A stretch of DNA of 64,000 nt, from NCBI GenBank assembly GCA_015345905.1, contig JADDTR010000001.1:930001-994000 (forward strand), in the 5' to 3' direction. The notes under the pieces were generated by a model. It worked only from the letters and a program-made list of their open reading frames with translations. It did no database searches and was not told where the DNA came from. Source of the DNA: Aotearoamyces nothofagi. Its lineage: Eukaryota; Ascomycota; Leotiomycetes; Leotiales; Tympanidaceae. Shown here one piece after another: positions 11,046 to 23,517 of the stretch; position 1 is the first letter of the stretch, and every line of letters begins with the position of its first letter. The translations under genes were made by a program, and so were the position numbers.

Positions 11046-13603
11046 CACCCATCCGTGCCCCTACCACGCTTAGTCCCTAACGGATACGTTTGTCTCGCGA
11101 GGGTCGGCGCGCACACCTTGCAAGTCTTTCCACACGGCACCACGACCACGGTACATGGCGACGGCCTTCCTTGCCCTTCCCTTCCCTCTCTCGCTCCCGC
11201 ACCACGGCCAAGGTGGGCAACGTTATTGCAGCTCTACTGTACGGTACCGCTCTACCGCGCTGCCAGCCAGCCTGTGCTGTCCCCGACTGCATCTCGCATG
11301 CCTACTCCAGGCCGGACGGGAAGCTCCTCTCGAGCCATCGCAGACGGGATTCAGGGATCCCATGCGCCGATTCGGAAGGATGTGAGTTGGAAGAGGATCA
11401 GGCTAGAGGCTGCTTGCCCAGGAAAGCTGCCGTTTAGGAATCCACAAAGCGTGCGAGTCTTGGGCGCCGTGAGGCTTGCAAGTCATAGGATCTTCGTCTG
11501 CGGAGCACTGTCCTCCCGATCACGCAGTCGGATCCGCCAGGTGCCTCCGTATTCCGATACAATTTGTAAGAGGCCCTGCGGAGCTGCGAAGTATACACTG
11601 TGCGGTCAGTACTTGCTTGTCCCTTGAACCTTACCTCTGCCTGCACTTCTTCGTCTGCTCTCCCGCCTGCCGTCGCGTATCCGCTCCCATTACCCATGTC
11701 TCGCGGCATGATAAAGTTGCTGGGCAAACCATGCCCGATGGCACGCGGCCATCATGCTTACTCGAGCCGTACGGCTACGGCCTGTGGGCCGTCCCTCATG
11801 CCATGCCATGCCATTCGAAGACCGTCTTCTGCCGAGCGCGAGGCTTGATCAGGACTCGGGTCGTCAGGCATGAATGGATACCACTCAGTAAAAACGAGGC
11901 TTGCACACTTGCGCCCCTACACGTTTTACCGATATCGATTGTCACTTTCTGTCAGCAGTCAACAGTGGCACAGGTGGTCTGGTCTGGTGGACCGTGGGAG
12001 GCTGGGAGAGGTTTTGCACACATGGCACTGGACGTGATTCCTTCCAACACCGTTTCGTGGGTCCAAGCGAACTTTGTCATCCTCTCGGGATGCTTCCAAC
12101 TGGCTCATTTCTTCCCGCCCGTCTGTCAAAAGAGGTGCTCTGAACGATAATGGCTACTTGGTCGACGATACAAGACGCTTGAATCAGACATGGGTTAGAT
12201 GAGATCCATGAGAGGCGGCCAACCCTGCCAGAAACTGATTCTTGAATGGCAAAGCAAAGCTGCCACGGCTGAGTTGATCCTCAGCGATTAGATGAATCTC
12301 GCAGACTTGATTAGAGTCGTTTATCGTGGTGTGAAATGAGGATGGACATGTGTACGAATCAATGCCATCTCCATTAACCACTGTGAGCACAAATAAGGAA
12401 AGGGACTCCGAGCCTCGCGCACGTTATCTCTAAGGCTTCGAAATGAACAATGGCGCGACTTTTCTCCGTAAGATAATGTGGGTCTTTTAGGCCCGAACAA
12501 GGACAAGGTGATGATCTGATCGACCGTTTAAAGCCAGAAGTATTGCTAGTTCTGTTATAATTGCTACGACTATGAAAATGCCGTCTGGATGCCGAAATCT
12601 GCTCGTTGTCTCTCATGGCCTAGGATACAGGAGTTTCCATAGTAAAATGTGCAGCAGGGCGATCAGCAGACGAAGCATCTAGAAACATGATCAAGATTTT
12701 CCCTTCCTTATGAGGGACTAAGTGTGTCACGGTGACAAAAAAGTAAAAAGGGTCTGGCGGTACGAGGTGGGCTGTGAAAGGACGGTCGAGCCACAACTCC
12801 ATCGAATTACGATGTGCAGACCTAATTTCGAAAATCCACTGGCTGTCGATTTTCCGAGCGAACATCAGCCAATTCTGGGGAGAGGAAGGGAAAAAGAACA
12901 GAGAGCAAGAAGGTCCTGCCCCTCTTGGGAGGGGGATAACCGCCTACACCGCTGCGGGCGCGCAGGAATAAATGAAACACTATTTTCCTCCCTCTCTCCT
13001 AGGCACGCTAGGACGCGCCGCCTCCCCCCCCTCTCTCTCCGAACAGAGGATGTGTTTCGTCCCGTCGCTATTAAAGGTCCTGTCGTCCATGCGAGATGTG
13101 ACCGTTGCGGGAGGTCTGCCTGTTGATCACTGATCTATCGAGACGCTTTCCGTGGCTGCTGATCTGGGGTAACGGCGGCCATCGTGTAATACCTACCGCA
13201 TTGAGAGATTACACGACGGATTTGCTCTCGTCATTTGCTCGCTACTAGCCCGCGACGAGACGGTCATCTGTGCCCTTTGGAAGATTTGCGCCCATCTTCA
13301 GAATGTGATAGATCTGTTTTTTTCTTCCCTTTCTCTTCGTAATGTCTCCGGTCCGAGGCTTCCACGGTGGGACGTCTCCGAATAGCTTGTGCCGGCAACT
13401 TCGAGTCTCACTGGTTCCAGTAGCAGCAAGCGGAATAGTTTGATAGATTATCATTGTAAATGGCTACCAAAGATAGGTTCTCCTTTGACCTTAAAAGCAC
13501 GAGACAGCGTTAACGCCATATGGCAGTGGCAATGTGCCAATGTATGCATCCTTAACTCCCAACGGCTCAATGTACGCCGACTCTGCCCACCCAAACATTT
13601 CCC
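11046..13603. other. gene-free region, no recognisable content
   Basis: Open frames up to 224 codons occur (for example plus 11476-12150) but none has recognisable domains, consistent composition or splice structure. I cannot exclude a fast-evolving or non-coding RNA gene. The left part drives toward the CENP-B-type gene and the right edge is the 3' flank of Rbg1. Confidence 0.5.
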
Positions 13604-14993
13604 TCATCGTTTTATGATCGTAACTAGGACATATTTAGCAAACTGGCCATAAACAATCTTCGGGATTTCTTGTGGTAGACCTACTAATGTCTTCGTCGGC
13701 AAGCTCATGACTGAGACCGACTCTCTGCGGCTGGTGCTTCACAGACTTTCCATACACGATTGCTTGCCGGAAATCCTCCACAATGGTTTTGTGGATAGCA
13801 TTGCACTAGAGACTGTTAGTAAGGGAGCCATTACCGATGCTGCCCATAAAAGGGCAGTCACTTACAAAATCCTCAACAGTGCATCTGCCAGAGCGTAACA
13901 CAACTGGTTGTGTGTAGTCGGGTAGCTTTCCCTTTGGTTTCGTATATACCCGGACAAGATTGAGCTTATCCCACCTAAAAAAATGAATTAGCAGCTGCAA
14001 ACGTTGGGCGGCTGTGACATAATGTACATCTGCTCCATCAACTCATCAACATTCCAGCCATGCTCCGAGCTGATCGGGCAGGCATTAGGAATGCGATATA
14101 GAAGATCTAGCTCTTCTATTGATATCGCATCAATCTTATTGAGCGCATAAATGACTGGAATATAACTACGGCTCTTGGCCTCAAGGACGTCGATAAGGTC
14201 GTCGATCGTGGCATCGCATCGGATGGCTATATCCGCGGACGAAATCTTGTATTCGCCCATGACCGCCTTGATCTCTTCATGGTCGATATGTGATAGTGGT
14301 ACTGTATTGGTGATGCTGATTCCTCCTTTATCTTTTTTTCTGAACACAATATTTGGAGGTTGCTTGTTGACTCGAATACCGAAACCTTCCAGTTCGGCCT
14401 CGATAACCTTCTTGTCGGTAAGGGGTTTGTTGACATCAAGAACGATAAATATCAGATGACATGTCTTAGCCACAGCAATAACCTGCCGACCTCGACCCTT
14501 TCCGTCTTTGGCTCCTTGAATAATACCAGGTAGATCCAGCATTTGGATTTTCGCACCATTATAGACGACCTGACCAGGAACCGTGGTCAACGTTGTAAAC
14601 TCGTACGCTGCCACCTCTGAATGTTGCCCAGTAATTCTACTCATCAGAGTGCTCTTTCCAACAGATGGAAACCCTATAAATCCAACACTGGCAACACCCG
14701 TTCTTGCGACATCGAAGCCTGATCCGCCTCCGCCACCGCTCGACGAGGGCGTCAAGAGCTCTCTTTTAAGCTTCGCTAGTTTGGCTTTTAGCTGTCCCAA
14801 ATGAAATGACGTTGCTTTATTCTTTTGCGTCTTGGCCATCTATTGAGATTGTCAGACACACATCTCTCAATGCGAATGCATTTGAACTAACCTCTTCCTC
14901 AATTCCTTTGATCTGTGGTGGGGTATATTAGCAAATGCCTTTCCTGGTGTAGAATATTCCGGGAGAACCAACCTTGTCTACTGTGGTCGCCAT
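13604..14993 (-). CDS. RBG1: developmentally regulated GTP-binding protein (DRG1/Rbg1 family)
   Basis: Six exons on the minus strand: 14993-14973, 14912-14892, 14839-14028, 13974-13866, 13805-13685 and 13623-13604, total 367 aa, the usual DRG length. The first two exons are 21 nt each and encode MATTVDK and IKGIEEE; the last holds only the final codons, ending in TIIKR. Motifs: G1 GFPSVGKST (about 70-78), G3 DLPG (116-119), G4 NKID (248-251), then [15 protein letters not shown] and a TGS domain ending in [14 protein letters not shown]. The family binds GTP and, with its Dfrp/Tma46 partner, associates with translating ribosomes. The start is shared with a divergent promoter: polyprenol reductase begins 250 bp away. 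Confidence 0.95.
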
Positions 14994-15243
14994 GTTTGCG
15001 GATGCTCAGTGAGCTTCGATTAAACTGGGAATTTAGAAGTCGTATACGCTGGAAGCCGATGGGGTTGAGAGTGAGAGTGACGTGCCTGCGATTGTGGAGG
15101 GGAAATAATAAATTCGAGACCCGGCAAAAGATTGACCCGCCTCCGAAACAGGGGTTGTTAGACTAGCCAATAGATTACCTGCCTCAGGTGCCGTTTAAGA
15201 TATCAAAAGCAACCTACACTTCTAGAAGGGCAGCTCAATAGCA

Positions 15244-16234
15244 ATGGACCAAATTTTCATAGATCCCGTGCAGCTCTGCCGGGGATTTTTTCTCCTCGCA
15301 ACGACGATTACTGTTGGATTCAACACTTTCCCAAGCTTGCGGCGACGATTTGTTCATTACGGGCCTCGCAAGACCAGCTTAGAATCGAGCAAAGAATCCT
15401 CTTCAGACCAGATCAAAGGCGCCTTCTTTTCGGGTTTAGATATCGCTGCCACTTTCCAGGTTCCTCACTCGTGGTTCGTTTCTTACTATGTTGTATCTGT
15501 AGCCTCGTCGGTTTTTTGGGCATACGAAATAGCTACAAAGGGCACTATCTTCAAAGTCTTGGCTTCACATCATCCTACAAGCACACTCGACATGACGCCA
15601 ACGATGACACTTAATCAAGTGTTGTTGTGCTGGATCTTCATGACCCTTCAAGGGACTCGTAGACTTTACGAATGTATCATATTCAGCAAGCCTTCACAGT
15701 CTAAAATGTCCATTATTGCGTGGGCGCTCGGGCCGCTGTTCTACTTGGTCATCGGAGTGTCTATTTGGGTTGAAGGCATACGTGAGCATACTTTGATGAG
15801 TTCATATTCTAATATTTCATGTACTGATTCTGGTAGCGGTTTTGTTGGCTAGTGACATCTCCTGGGAGAGCTTTGCCGTCTCAAAGCCTTCTATGAAGAC
15901 GTACCTAGCAGTACCAATCTTCATCATCGCAACTGGGGTCCAGCACGACTGCCACGAATACCTAGCAAGTCTCAAGAAGTACTCACTGCCTGAGCATCAA
16001 TTGTTTCAATGGGTTTTATGCCCCCATTACACTTGTGAATGCTTCATCTACCTTGCTCTCGCGATTGTCGGTGCACCGCAAGGGCAGTTGCTCAATAAGA
16101 CCATTTCTATGGCAATACTCTTCGAGGCTGTTAATCTGGGTATCACAGCAGAATCATCGAGAGAATGGTACAGCCGGAAGTTCGGGGCGGAGAAGATCCA
16201 AGGCCGTTGGAGGATGGTACCGTTTGTATACTAA
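15244..16234 (+). CDS. DFG10: polyprenol reductase (Dfg10/SRD5A3-like steroid 5-alpha-reductase family)
   Basis: Exons 15244-15781 and 15837-16234 encode 311 aa; the 55-nt intron (GTGAGC...TAG) restores GIPVLLASDIS. Several hydrophobic segments indicate a multi-pass ER membrane protein. The C-terminal signature of the family is present (HDCHEYLASLKKY, then PHYTCECFIYLALAIVG and a closing REWY...RWRMVPFVY), where the NADPH-binding residues of this family lie. SRD5A3/Dfg10 reduces the terminal isoprene of polyprenol to make dolichol for N-glycosylation. The gene is divergent from Rbg1 and convergent with the ALKBH6-like gene, whose stop lies only 137 bp downstream. Confidence 0.85.
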
Positions 16235-16371
16235 ATTCTGGTAAACTTCGCACGCCTGACTAGAAATTGAGATGCTAAAGTCGTGCTTGCAAGTAAATGT
16301 GGTGCATGAGTGCTTCCCTGCTGTGAGCGGTTGCGCATGTGCCAACCTGTCCAGAAAGCATCACCTAAGGT

Positions 16372-17196
16372 TCAACGTTTCGCAAACAAGCCTAACTTGC
16401 TGCCCAACTTGGACACTTTGATAACATCCCGAAACGTGAGGCTTGTGCGTATTTGACGTTCGTTTGTACCGTTTTTTATGCAGTTGCGATCTCTTAAAAG
16501 GGCCCAATTCGCAACGGTCTCTTGGCTAAGATCCACGTCTGATGTTACATCGGCAATACCATGAAGATAGTCAGTGTATATGTTGCCAGCTGTGATGAGC
16601 AAGCTCCGCGGTTCCTGGAGAACCCTCCATTTCGGGACGGTCTCTCTTGTTCCATCCGGATTTGTGCCATATATGTCCAAGCATAGGCTCGCGCCCAAAC
16701 TAACTGTGCAGACCACTGGATGGTATGCCGGCCCGTCTTTATGGGGCATAATGCCTTCACCTGGAAGGTATTCGTTGATCAAAACATGGTTTGGCGCATG
16801 ATGTGGGCTGGCGGAGAATATATTTTCAACCTTATCGTCAGACAGGGGCAGAGCAAGCATTCGGGGTATGATAGGTTCAATGAGCCATTGCGGCAGAGGA
16901 GAATCAAGCAGAGTGTCTTTATTCAAATCAAACGGCCAAGTCTGAAGTCGTCGATGTGTAAGGACCTTCCAACGGGGCTTGGGAGCAGCCGCAATCTATT
17001 GGCCCATTAGAGGCTCTCGTTTCATTGCCGTAGAGCAAAGAGCACACCTGGAACCTAGACCTACCTTACTCAGGATCAGGCTCTCTTCAGATGGGCTAAT
17101 AAAATCAGCAATATAGTATGCGCTCGCCGGAATTGATTTGATCTTAACGTCGTCGAGGCTCGCTGGGAGGATTAGCTGCTTCTCTTCGGAAAGCAT
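16372..17196 (-). CDS. ALKBH6-like 2-oxoglutarate/Fe(II) dioxygenase
   Basis: Exons on the minus strand are 17196-17065 and 16995-16372 (251 aa). The 69-nt intron (GTAGGT...TAG) has its branch region in AT-poor sequence but joins ILSK to [18 protein letters not shown], matching the ALKBH6 N-terminus. Iron ligands are visible: His129 and Asp131 ([11 protein letters not shown]) and His189 (YLHGI); the 2-oxoglutarate-binding arginines are Arg227 and Arg233 in RTSLTFRDV. The AlkB fold removes alkyl groups from nucleic acids or proteins; the substrate of ALKBH6 is not settled. The gene is divergent from the Hos4-like gene. Confidence 0.88.
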
Positions 17197-17722
17197 AGCA
17201 AAATCGCATATAGCGAAAATAAAAGGCTGCGTAAATAGAGCAACCGAGCCACGAGATGGGAGTTAAGATTGATAGAGTATTAGAGAGGGTGTATCTGAAA
17301 GCTCTGGCATCCACGGCGTTTCGAAGCTGTTGATGGTGTAAATTTGTATGGCAACGCGACGCTCCGTTGTTGTTTGCGGCGGACCAAGCGCTTCTGGATG
17401 AACCGGCGAACGTAGCGTACATCCGTTTGAAGGCAAGTAGGCGCGCCAGCCTATCAGAGAGCCCAGTCTCGAGGCTCAGACGACGGTGTGCAAGACTTCA
17501 ATGTTGTATTTCGCTATCGAAAGGTTCTGCACAACCCTCTATTGACCAGCAGGCGCGAATTAACTGGTTAAATAATCGGCTCTACCGTTGAATATTACCT
17601 TGAAAAGACTCGTAATCCGCTCGCGATCGACATCGCCTTCCGGATCGCCACTGCTCACCATCCCCAACGACGTGGCTGCCTACCATGAGGCTCGAGACTT
17701 GGACGTGGCCAAGCTAGATGTG
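17197..17722. other. divergent promoter region with unresolved 5' end of the Hos4-like gene
   Basis: The frame of the Hos4-like gene is open from about 17588 without an ATG until 17723, and residues before 17723 (RSRSTSPSGSPLLTIP) look coding. A possible first exon is 17501-17523 starting with ATG, joined by a weak GTTCTG donor to an AAAG acceptor at 17607. This join keeps frame but is unproven. Confidence 0.4.
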
Positions 17723-20700
17723 ATGGATATCGCGAAAGATGCGGACGTTGCTGTTGCTGCAGAGCACAGCAGATCTAGTCCAGCTCGTGTCGAGGCCGAT
17801 GCGCCAGAGCGCGCAGGAAGCGGCACACCTGTAGACATCAGGTCGTCGCCTCCAGCGCTGTCAGGACAAGAGATACTGGGCAATGAAAGCGCCAATGGAA
17901 ATTCTCTGGATGATGACAAAAGCGACTCCGAAGCAGAAACAGTCGTACTCCCTGGAATTAATGGGCATTCCCCATCAAAAATCCGGAAGAAAATAAAGCT
18001 CGAGGACAAAGCAAATGAGACAGAAGTGTTAGGAGATTTGGATATTGATGTGAAGAAAATTGCAGCAGAGCCAGAAACCGAGGAACCTCGAAATCCAAGC
18101 GAAGACGCGACTTCCACGTTGGGTAAGAGGAAACGGTCGAAACGTAGCAACACAGGACTTGAATATACTGGAAATTCAAGCGGCCTGAGCTCAGTGCCCA
18201 CATCACCTGTTGCCACCACACGCTCGTCTCTTTCTAAAGCGGCAGAGTCCGAATCTGACATCTCTAAATCACCGTCCCCTCGTGTTGCCAGGAGGGATTT
18301 GGTAAAAGCAAGACCACAAAGCAATGTCACCAAATCTGAAGATGAGAAGGACCAGCGTAGACCCCGCAGGAAACTAAGTAACGGAACCGAGGCAGCAACC
18401 CAACATAGCAGGCCGAACAAAAGTTCACGGCCATTGCATACCGAGAGTAATTCTCAAGATCCTCATACACGATCCGCTTCACCTCATTCACAAGGCCATA
18501 GGCGAAGCATTTCTAGACAATTATCAGCCTCGAGTGCCGCAACTAATGGGTTAAGCCAAAAGAAGAAACGCATTCCCGCACCGTTGCGTGCAACAAGAGA
18601 TCGTAATTCTATTGGAAATCAGTCAGAGGACGACTCTTCTGTGGGTGAATCTCCTCATCCCCGAAGATCTCGCACACGCAACCTTGCGACTCCTCCTACA
18701 GGCGATTCATCGATCTCTCTCGCAAGGATGGGCCCCCATAAGAAGAAGGCGAATCACGTCGGACAAACTCCTTTTTATGTCGCCTGTGCTAGTGGAGATC
18801 TGGAGTATGCCAAATTGCTTCTTGCGGATTCGCCAGAGGATCTCGACCACAAAGACAATGACCACAACACGCCACTACAGGCTGCCAGTCTTAATGGCCA
18901 CGAAGATGTTGTTCAGTTTCTCATCGATTCAGGCTGCAATGTCCACTGCTTTAACAACAAAAAGGATACCCCGCTACTAGATGCAGTTGAAAACTCACAT
19001 TTGGGTGTTGTGAGGTTACTTCTTAATGCCGGTGTCAATCCCAAACTGCGAAACCAAGAGGGCGAAGAGCCAATAAACAAGGTTGACGATAGTGATGAGG
19101 ACGGTGCCGCCATACGTGAGGCAATTTTTGCTGCACGTGGTCGTTTCTCTCATACCCAGCCCCCAGTGCATATCCCAAGCCCCCGCATGGAAACCAGCGG
19201 TGAGAGGAGCCGAAGAACACAGAGCCATGGCCGATCAACGAAGACGGGAGAGAACCGTCTGTTCACCCTGTACAATGCGGACTCCATAAGGTCGGCAGCT
19301 GCAAGTGGCGATGCAGAATTGGTAGCCCTGATCATCAATACAAAATGGCCAAATGGAAATTTCGATGATCCAGAGTCACTCGTTGCTGCAGCTAGGGGCG
19401 GACACGATGATGTACTCAATTTGCTTCTAGGGCTTGGAGGAGCTGACCCTGATCCAGCACCTGTTGATCATCTGGATCCAGACCAGGCCACACCAATGCT
19501 AGCCGCTATTGGCGGCGAGAACATTAAGGTTATAAAACTTTTACTAGAGACTGCCGCAGAGGGTCGCCTGGACGCTAGAAAAAAGTATGGGGGAAATACG
19601 TACTATGAGATCGCGAAAGAGCGTGCAGGTCCCCATTGGGTGGAAGAAGAACAGTTGCTAAAAAAGAGTTTCGACGCCTGTGGCTCTAACAATCGCCCGG
19701 TCCCAACGAACAGTGCCACCACCTCGCACAGTACCTCCCAAGGACGTCAAAAAACACCATTGGATCCGAACGGTCGACACAACTCTATCAAGGCGAAGCA
19801 CCAGGTCAACAGTGGGTCAACCAGTGGACTGAAGCGCGAATCAAAAGGTACCAATGGCCTACCACCCATCAAAAGAGGTCCAGGACGGCCACGAAAAGAA
19901 ACTTACGGACATCCGGAGACCACTTCTGCAGCTTCGCACACACAGCATAAGCACAAAGATTTGACAAAACGATCCGAGTCTGATACTGTAACGAGTTCCT
20001 CCCAAACGGAAGTAGTCAAACCAAGACGTAAGCTTGTTTCTGGAAAAGATCTTAAGGGAGAGCGAGAGAAGGAAAGACGAGCAAGTATGTCCACCGTGTC
20101 TGCTTTGGATTCCACAAGCTCAATCCGTTCAAAAATTGCCATGAATTTATCGTCGGCGACCACTAAGTCGACCGTACCGCCTCTTATTAGTAGGTCTAGC
20201 GATCCGGAAGTACTCACAGAGATGTCTCTTGATCGTGAACGTTCAGTTGGAAGGAATATTTCGAGAGATAGGACGAACGTTGGTCGCGGAGACAGCCCGA
20301 TGAAAAGGTCGAGAACTAGTGTGACACCGCCAAGCGAGTCTCAAAACTTAGAATCTATTGGAAATGGCGATGATGCAGCCCCAAATAAACGTCGACGCCT
20401 AGAAAGCGGTCGTGCGCCAAAGACAACTAGCTCTCTAGAAGAAGACAAGCCACGCTCGTCGCCTAACCGCAAAACAAGCCACGAAGAATCCAGCCCCCCA
20501 AACCAGAAGATAGCAGCCAACAGAGATGAAAAAGAAGCATCACGGCATAGCTCTAATATTAAGTTAGAAATAGAGGATTTGCACCCATCAATTAGCAATA
20601 CCCCTTCAACAAATACTTCTGAAGAGGCCGTTAAAACCGACTTGAATCCGGATGTACGACCTAAGTCTTCTTTGATCGAGGAGCAAGCAGCTGTAGAAGC

Positions 20701-22080
20701 TTTGGAACGGGAGGCAAAAGCAGCTCGTGAGCTGGCTCAAACCAAAGCAAGACTCGAACGAGAAGCTGAACAGCAACGCCAAGAAGAACGAGCAGCAGAG
20801 GCTCGATCTGCAAGGGAGGAGCAGGAGAAACGTAGACTGGAGGAAGAGAACGAGAAGCGTCAAAAAGAGGCTGAGCTCAGGGAACAACAGCGGCGGGAAG
20901 AGGCTGAAGTTCATCGTAAGGCTGAGGAAGAACGAAGGCGACGCTACGATGAGCAGCAGAGGCTTCAACGTGAGGAGCAAGAACGCAGAAGAGCTGCACA
21001 CAAAGCGGAACAAATCGCAGAGCGGAAGAAGCTTTTCCAGGAACAGGAGGCAGCTCGTCTAGCTAAGCTTCCTCTGCTCCTTCGGTGGTTTGACGGGATC
21101 ATTCACCCTGCATCACATGAGATCGCCTCCAAATTCAGAGTTTTGCAAGGAGTACGCTATGATACCATAAGGCCTGAAGCTACCGGCGGACCTGATGCCA
21201 GGGAGCAATGGATCTCGAATACCCATGTTGCGTTGCTACTGGGGGAGAAGGATCTCCAACTATCTCGCTGTAAGTTACTTAGGAGCCACGCTCCTCGCAT
21301 TTCCCATACTGACTTTAGTCATAGACACGGCCTGGGAGCGTATTCCTGTATCGCTTATAGGAAAGCAGATCCTCCTCAGAACCGAGACCGACTGCTACGC
21401 CATGCTCGAGAACGAACTTCAAGCCTTCAACCAGGAATTGTTTGAGCAAGACAATGCAGGTAACAGGAAGCGCGTGTCTCTGGAGAAAAGATGTCAGCTA
21501 CGCGCTGATGCGCAGAGTTTATTCCTCGCCCTGGATATGTTCTTTGTTAAGGTTTGTTCTTCAATTTATATTAGGAGGCCAAAGCTAACTAATCACTTAG
21601 TTGTCTGATTTCATGTTCATTGTTCCAACCTTCCCTCACCTGAGGAATATACGGCTGGCAGTGGAGTACCGTGAACTCCCGCCGGACGAGTCTTGGCTTC
21701 TGACAGTCTCACAGCCCTGTAAATGGAAACAGGATCCGGATGCTGGCGTTAATCATGGATTCGCCCCTAGAACAAAGTACTACGTCAATGGAAACTTGGT
21801 CGGCGAGAATCTAGTAAAGTTCGCACAGACTAGTAAGACTCCATTTCCCGAAAAGCGGGTACCTCGAGATGGCCTTACACAAGTCTTTCCTGGCGACCCC
21901 AGATACGAAAGGCTTTGTAAGGAACAGCATTTGGAACACCTTCTAGAGAAAAATGGAAGGGTAGGCATCACTCCACCAGCATCGAATGGATCACCCATTG
22001 GAGAAGCGAATGAAACGACGGCTTTATTGGAGCCCCAAGGATTAGAAAAGCTTCCAAACGGAGTCAATACTGCGTTATAA
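17723..22080 (+). CDS. HOS4: Hos4-like ankyrin-repeat subunit of the Set3 histone-deacetylase complex
   Basis: Exons 17723-21269, 21325-21551 and 21601-22080 give 1417 aa from the first in-frame ATG; coding probably begins upstream. Layout: a long disordered, charged N-terminus; ankyrin repeats at about 343-453 (GQTPFYVACASGDLEYAKLL, NTPLQAASLNGHEDVVQFLI) and a second set at about 513-640; an AT-hook (KRGPGRPRK, near 716); a very long Glu/Arg/Gln-rich helical coiled coil at about 987-1113; and a conserved C-terminal domain split over all three exons (TAWERIPVSLIGKQILLRTE, FMFIVPTFPHLRNIRLAVEY). This order matches fungal Hos4, which in yeast sits in Set3C and represses transcription through Hos2/Hst1. 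Introns are 55 and 49 nt. Confidence 0.8.
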
Positions 22081-22524
22081 CCCACTTCATGGCTAGAATT
22101 GCAGATATATATATATTTTGCTTTTCGCTGTAAACATTTGGCTAATGCCATCTCTCATGTATGCTATGCTATGTATGGCCTAGAATACCTGTAGGATAAT
22201 AACAATCCTATATTTACGATTACTTGTGATGACATAAGTAAACTTTCATAAGCTTGCTGAAAAAAATGCCTTGCTAAATAAACTGCGATTGTGGAAGTTA
22301 GAACGTATATAATGACGAGTAATGAGTTATCGGCCCTCGGCCTGATAATCCCTCCGGCGAAGGGCGTGCTACGCTTGTGGGGTGCTCGGGGGCTCCGCAG
22401 TTTAAAGCTGCGTTGCGATATCTATATCTATCAAAAGCCTCCACATTTCCATCTAACATGTAGGACCCTAGATCTACTCCTCCACCGCGAGGAGCTTCAT
22501 GCAAATTACTCATATCCCCTTAAA
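22081..22524. other. intergenic
   Basis: A (TA)n stretch lies near 22106-22118. An open frame upstream of the next ATG (from 22291) has no recognisable coding character, and I treat it as promoter and 5' UTR. Confidence 0.5.
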
Positions 22525-23352
22525 ATGTCGTCGTCTCCCATCCCGATGGCGTTTTCAGGCTTCAAACGCATCGGCTCAGCAAGCTACATCTACGAGCCTG
22601 CCACCGCGTCAACGTCTTCCTCATCTCCCGACCTTATTCTCCTGCCAACTTGGATGGATGCAGCCCCTAAACATATTCAGAAATACACTACATGTTATAG
22701 AGAGCTCTACCCTAATGCTCGGATCCTAATTATCACTACTGCTCTTCCAGACCCTACCTACCGGACCGAAAGTGCCAATTCGAAACGGCTCGCGCCTGTC
22801 CTCTCAGTCCTGTACTCACTGCAGTCAAATAGCAAGATCCTGCTGCATGTATTCTCGAATGGCGGTGCTTTCACCGCCTCCAGCATCGTTGCTGCATACA
22901 GAGCGCAAACCGGATGCCCTCCACCGATTAGCGCCGTTGTCTTCGACAGTAGTCCTGGCGTTTCTCATTATGGGCGGACTATAACCGCACTGGCTATGTC
23001 ACTGCCAAAGAGTCCGGTTGTGCACTTTTTCGGACTGGTAGTACTCCATGTATTTCTTGCGAGCTATATGTGGATTCATATCATCTTGCGCAGGGAAGAC
23101 TTGCTCACCGTAATGCGACAGAATCTTAATGATGAAGCACTGATCCCCGTCGAGGCACCCAGGTTGTATGTTTATAGCAAAGAGGATAAGATGGTGTGGT
23201 GGGAGGATGTCGAGGACCATGCGAAGGATGCCAAAGAGCTCGGATGGAGGTGCACCTTGGAGAGATTTGAAGGGAGTGGACATGCGGCGCATATGATGCT
23301 GGATGAGAATCGATATTGGGGGGCGGTTAAGAAGCTTTGGCGCGAGGTTTGA
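22525..23352 (+). CDS. DUF829/TMEM53 family, PaxU-like alpha/beta-hydrolase fold protein
   Basis: Single exon, 275 aa from the ATG at 22525; a longer frame begins at 22291 but its extension is not family-like. The pattern is that of DUF829: LLPTWMDAAPKHIQKYT near the start, a nucleophile-elbow-like HVFSNGGAF at about residue 110-118, VVFDSSPG, and a late histidine in EGSGHAAHMM. A hydrophobic stretch (VVHFFGLVVLHVFLASYMWI) suggests membrane association. The family is named PaxU in paxilline (indole-diterpene) clusters, but here no other secondary-metabolite gene is adjacent, so a cluster role is not implied. The catalytic activity is unknown. Confidence 0.8.
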   Translation: MSSSPIPMAFSGFKRIGSASYIYEPATASTSSSSPDLILLPTWMDAAPKHIQKYTTCYRELYPNARILIITTALPDPTYRTESANSKRLAPVLSVLYSLQSNSKILLHVFSNGGAFTASSIVAAYRAQTGCPPPISAVVFDSSPGVSHYGRTITALAMSLPKSPVVHFFGLVVLHVFLASYMWIHIILRREDLLTVMRQNLNDEALIPVEAPRLYVYSKEDKMVWWEDVEDHAKDAKELGWRCTLERFEGSGHAAHMMLDENRYWGAVKKLWREV

Positions 23353-23517
23353 AGCGTGCTTAGCCACAAAATAGCCAATTGAAGGTGTTTTAATGAAGCG
23401 AAAACATGTTATTGTGGTTCATGTTACAGACGTGTTACGGTGTTTCTAGAACTTGGCTTATTTACTAAAACACAGTATTACAACTGTGATACCACGACGA
23501 TAGCTTTGGCAGAGCAT

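Noticed and set aside
22291-22524. N-terminal extension of the DUF829 protein
   Set aside because: The extension does not resemble the family and a well-placed ATG at 22525 begins the conserved part.
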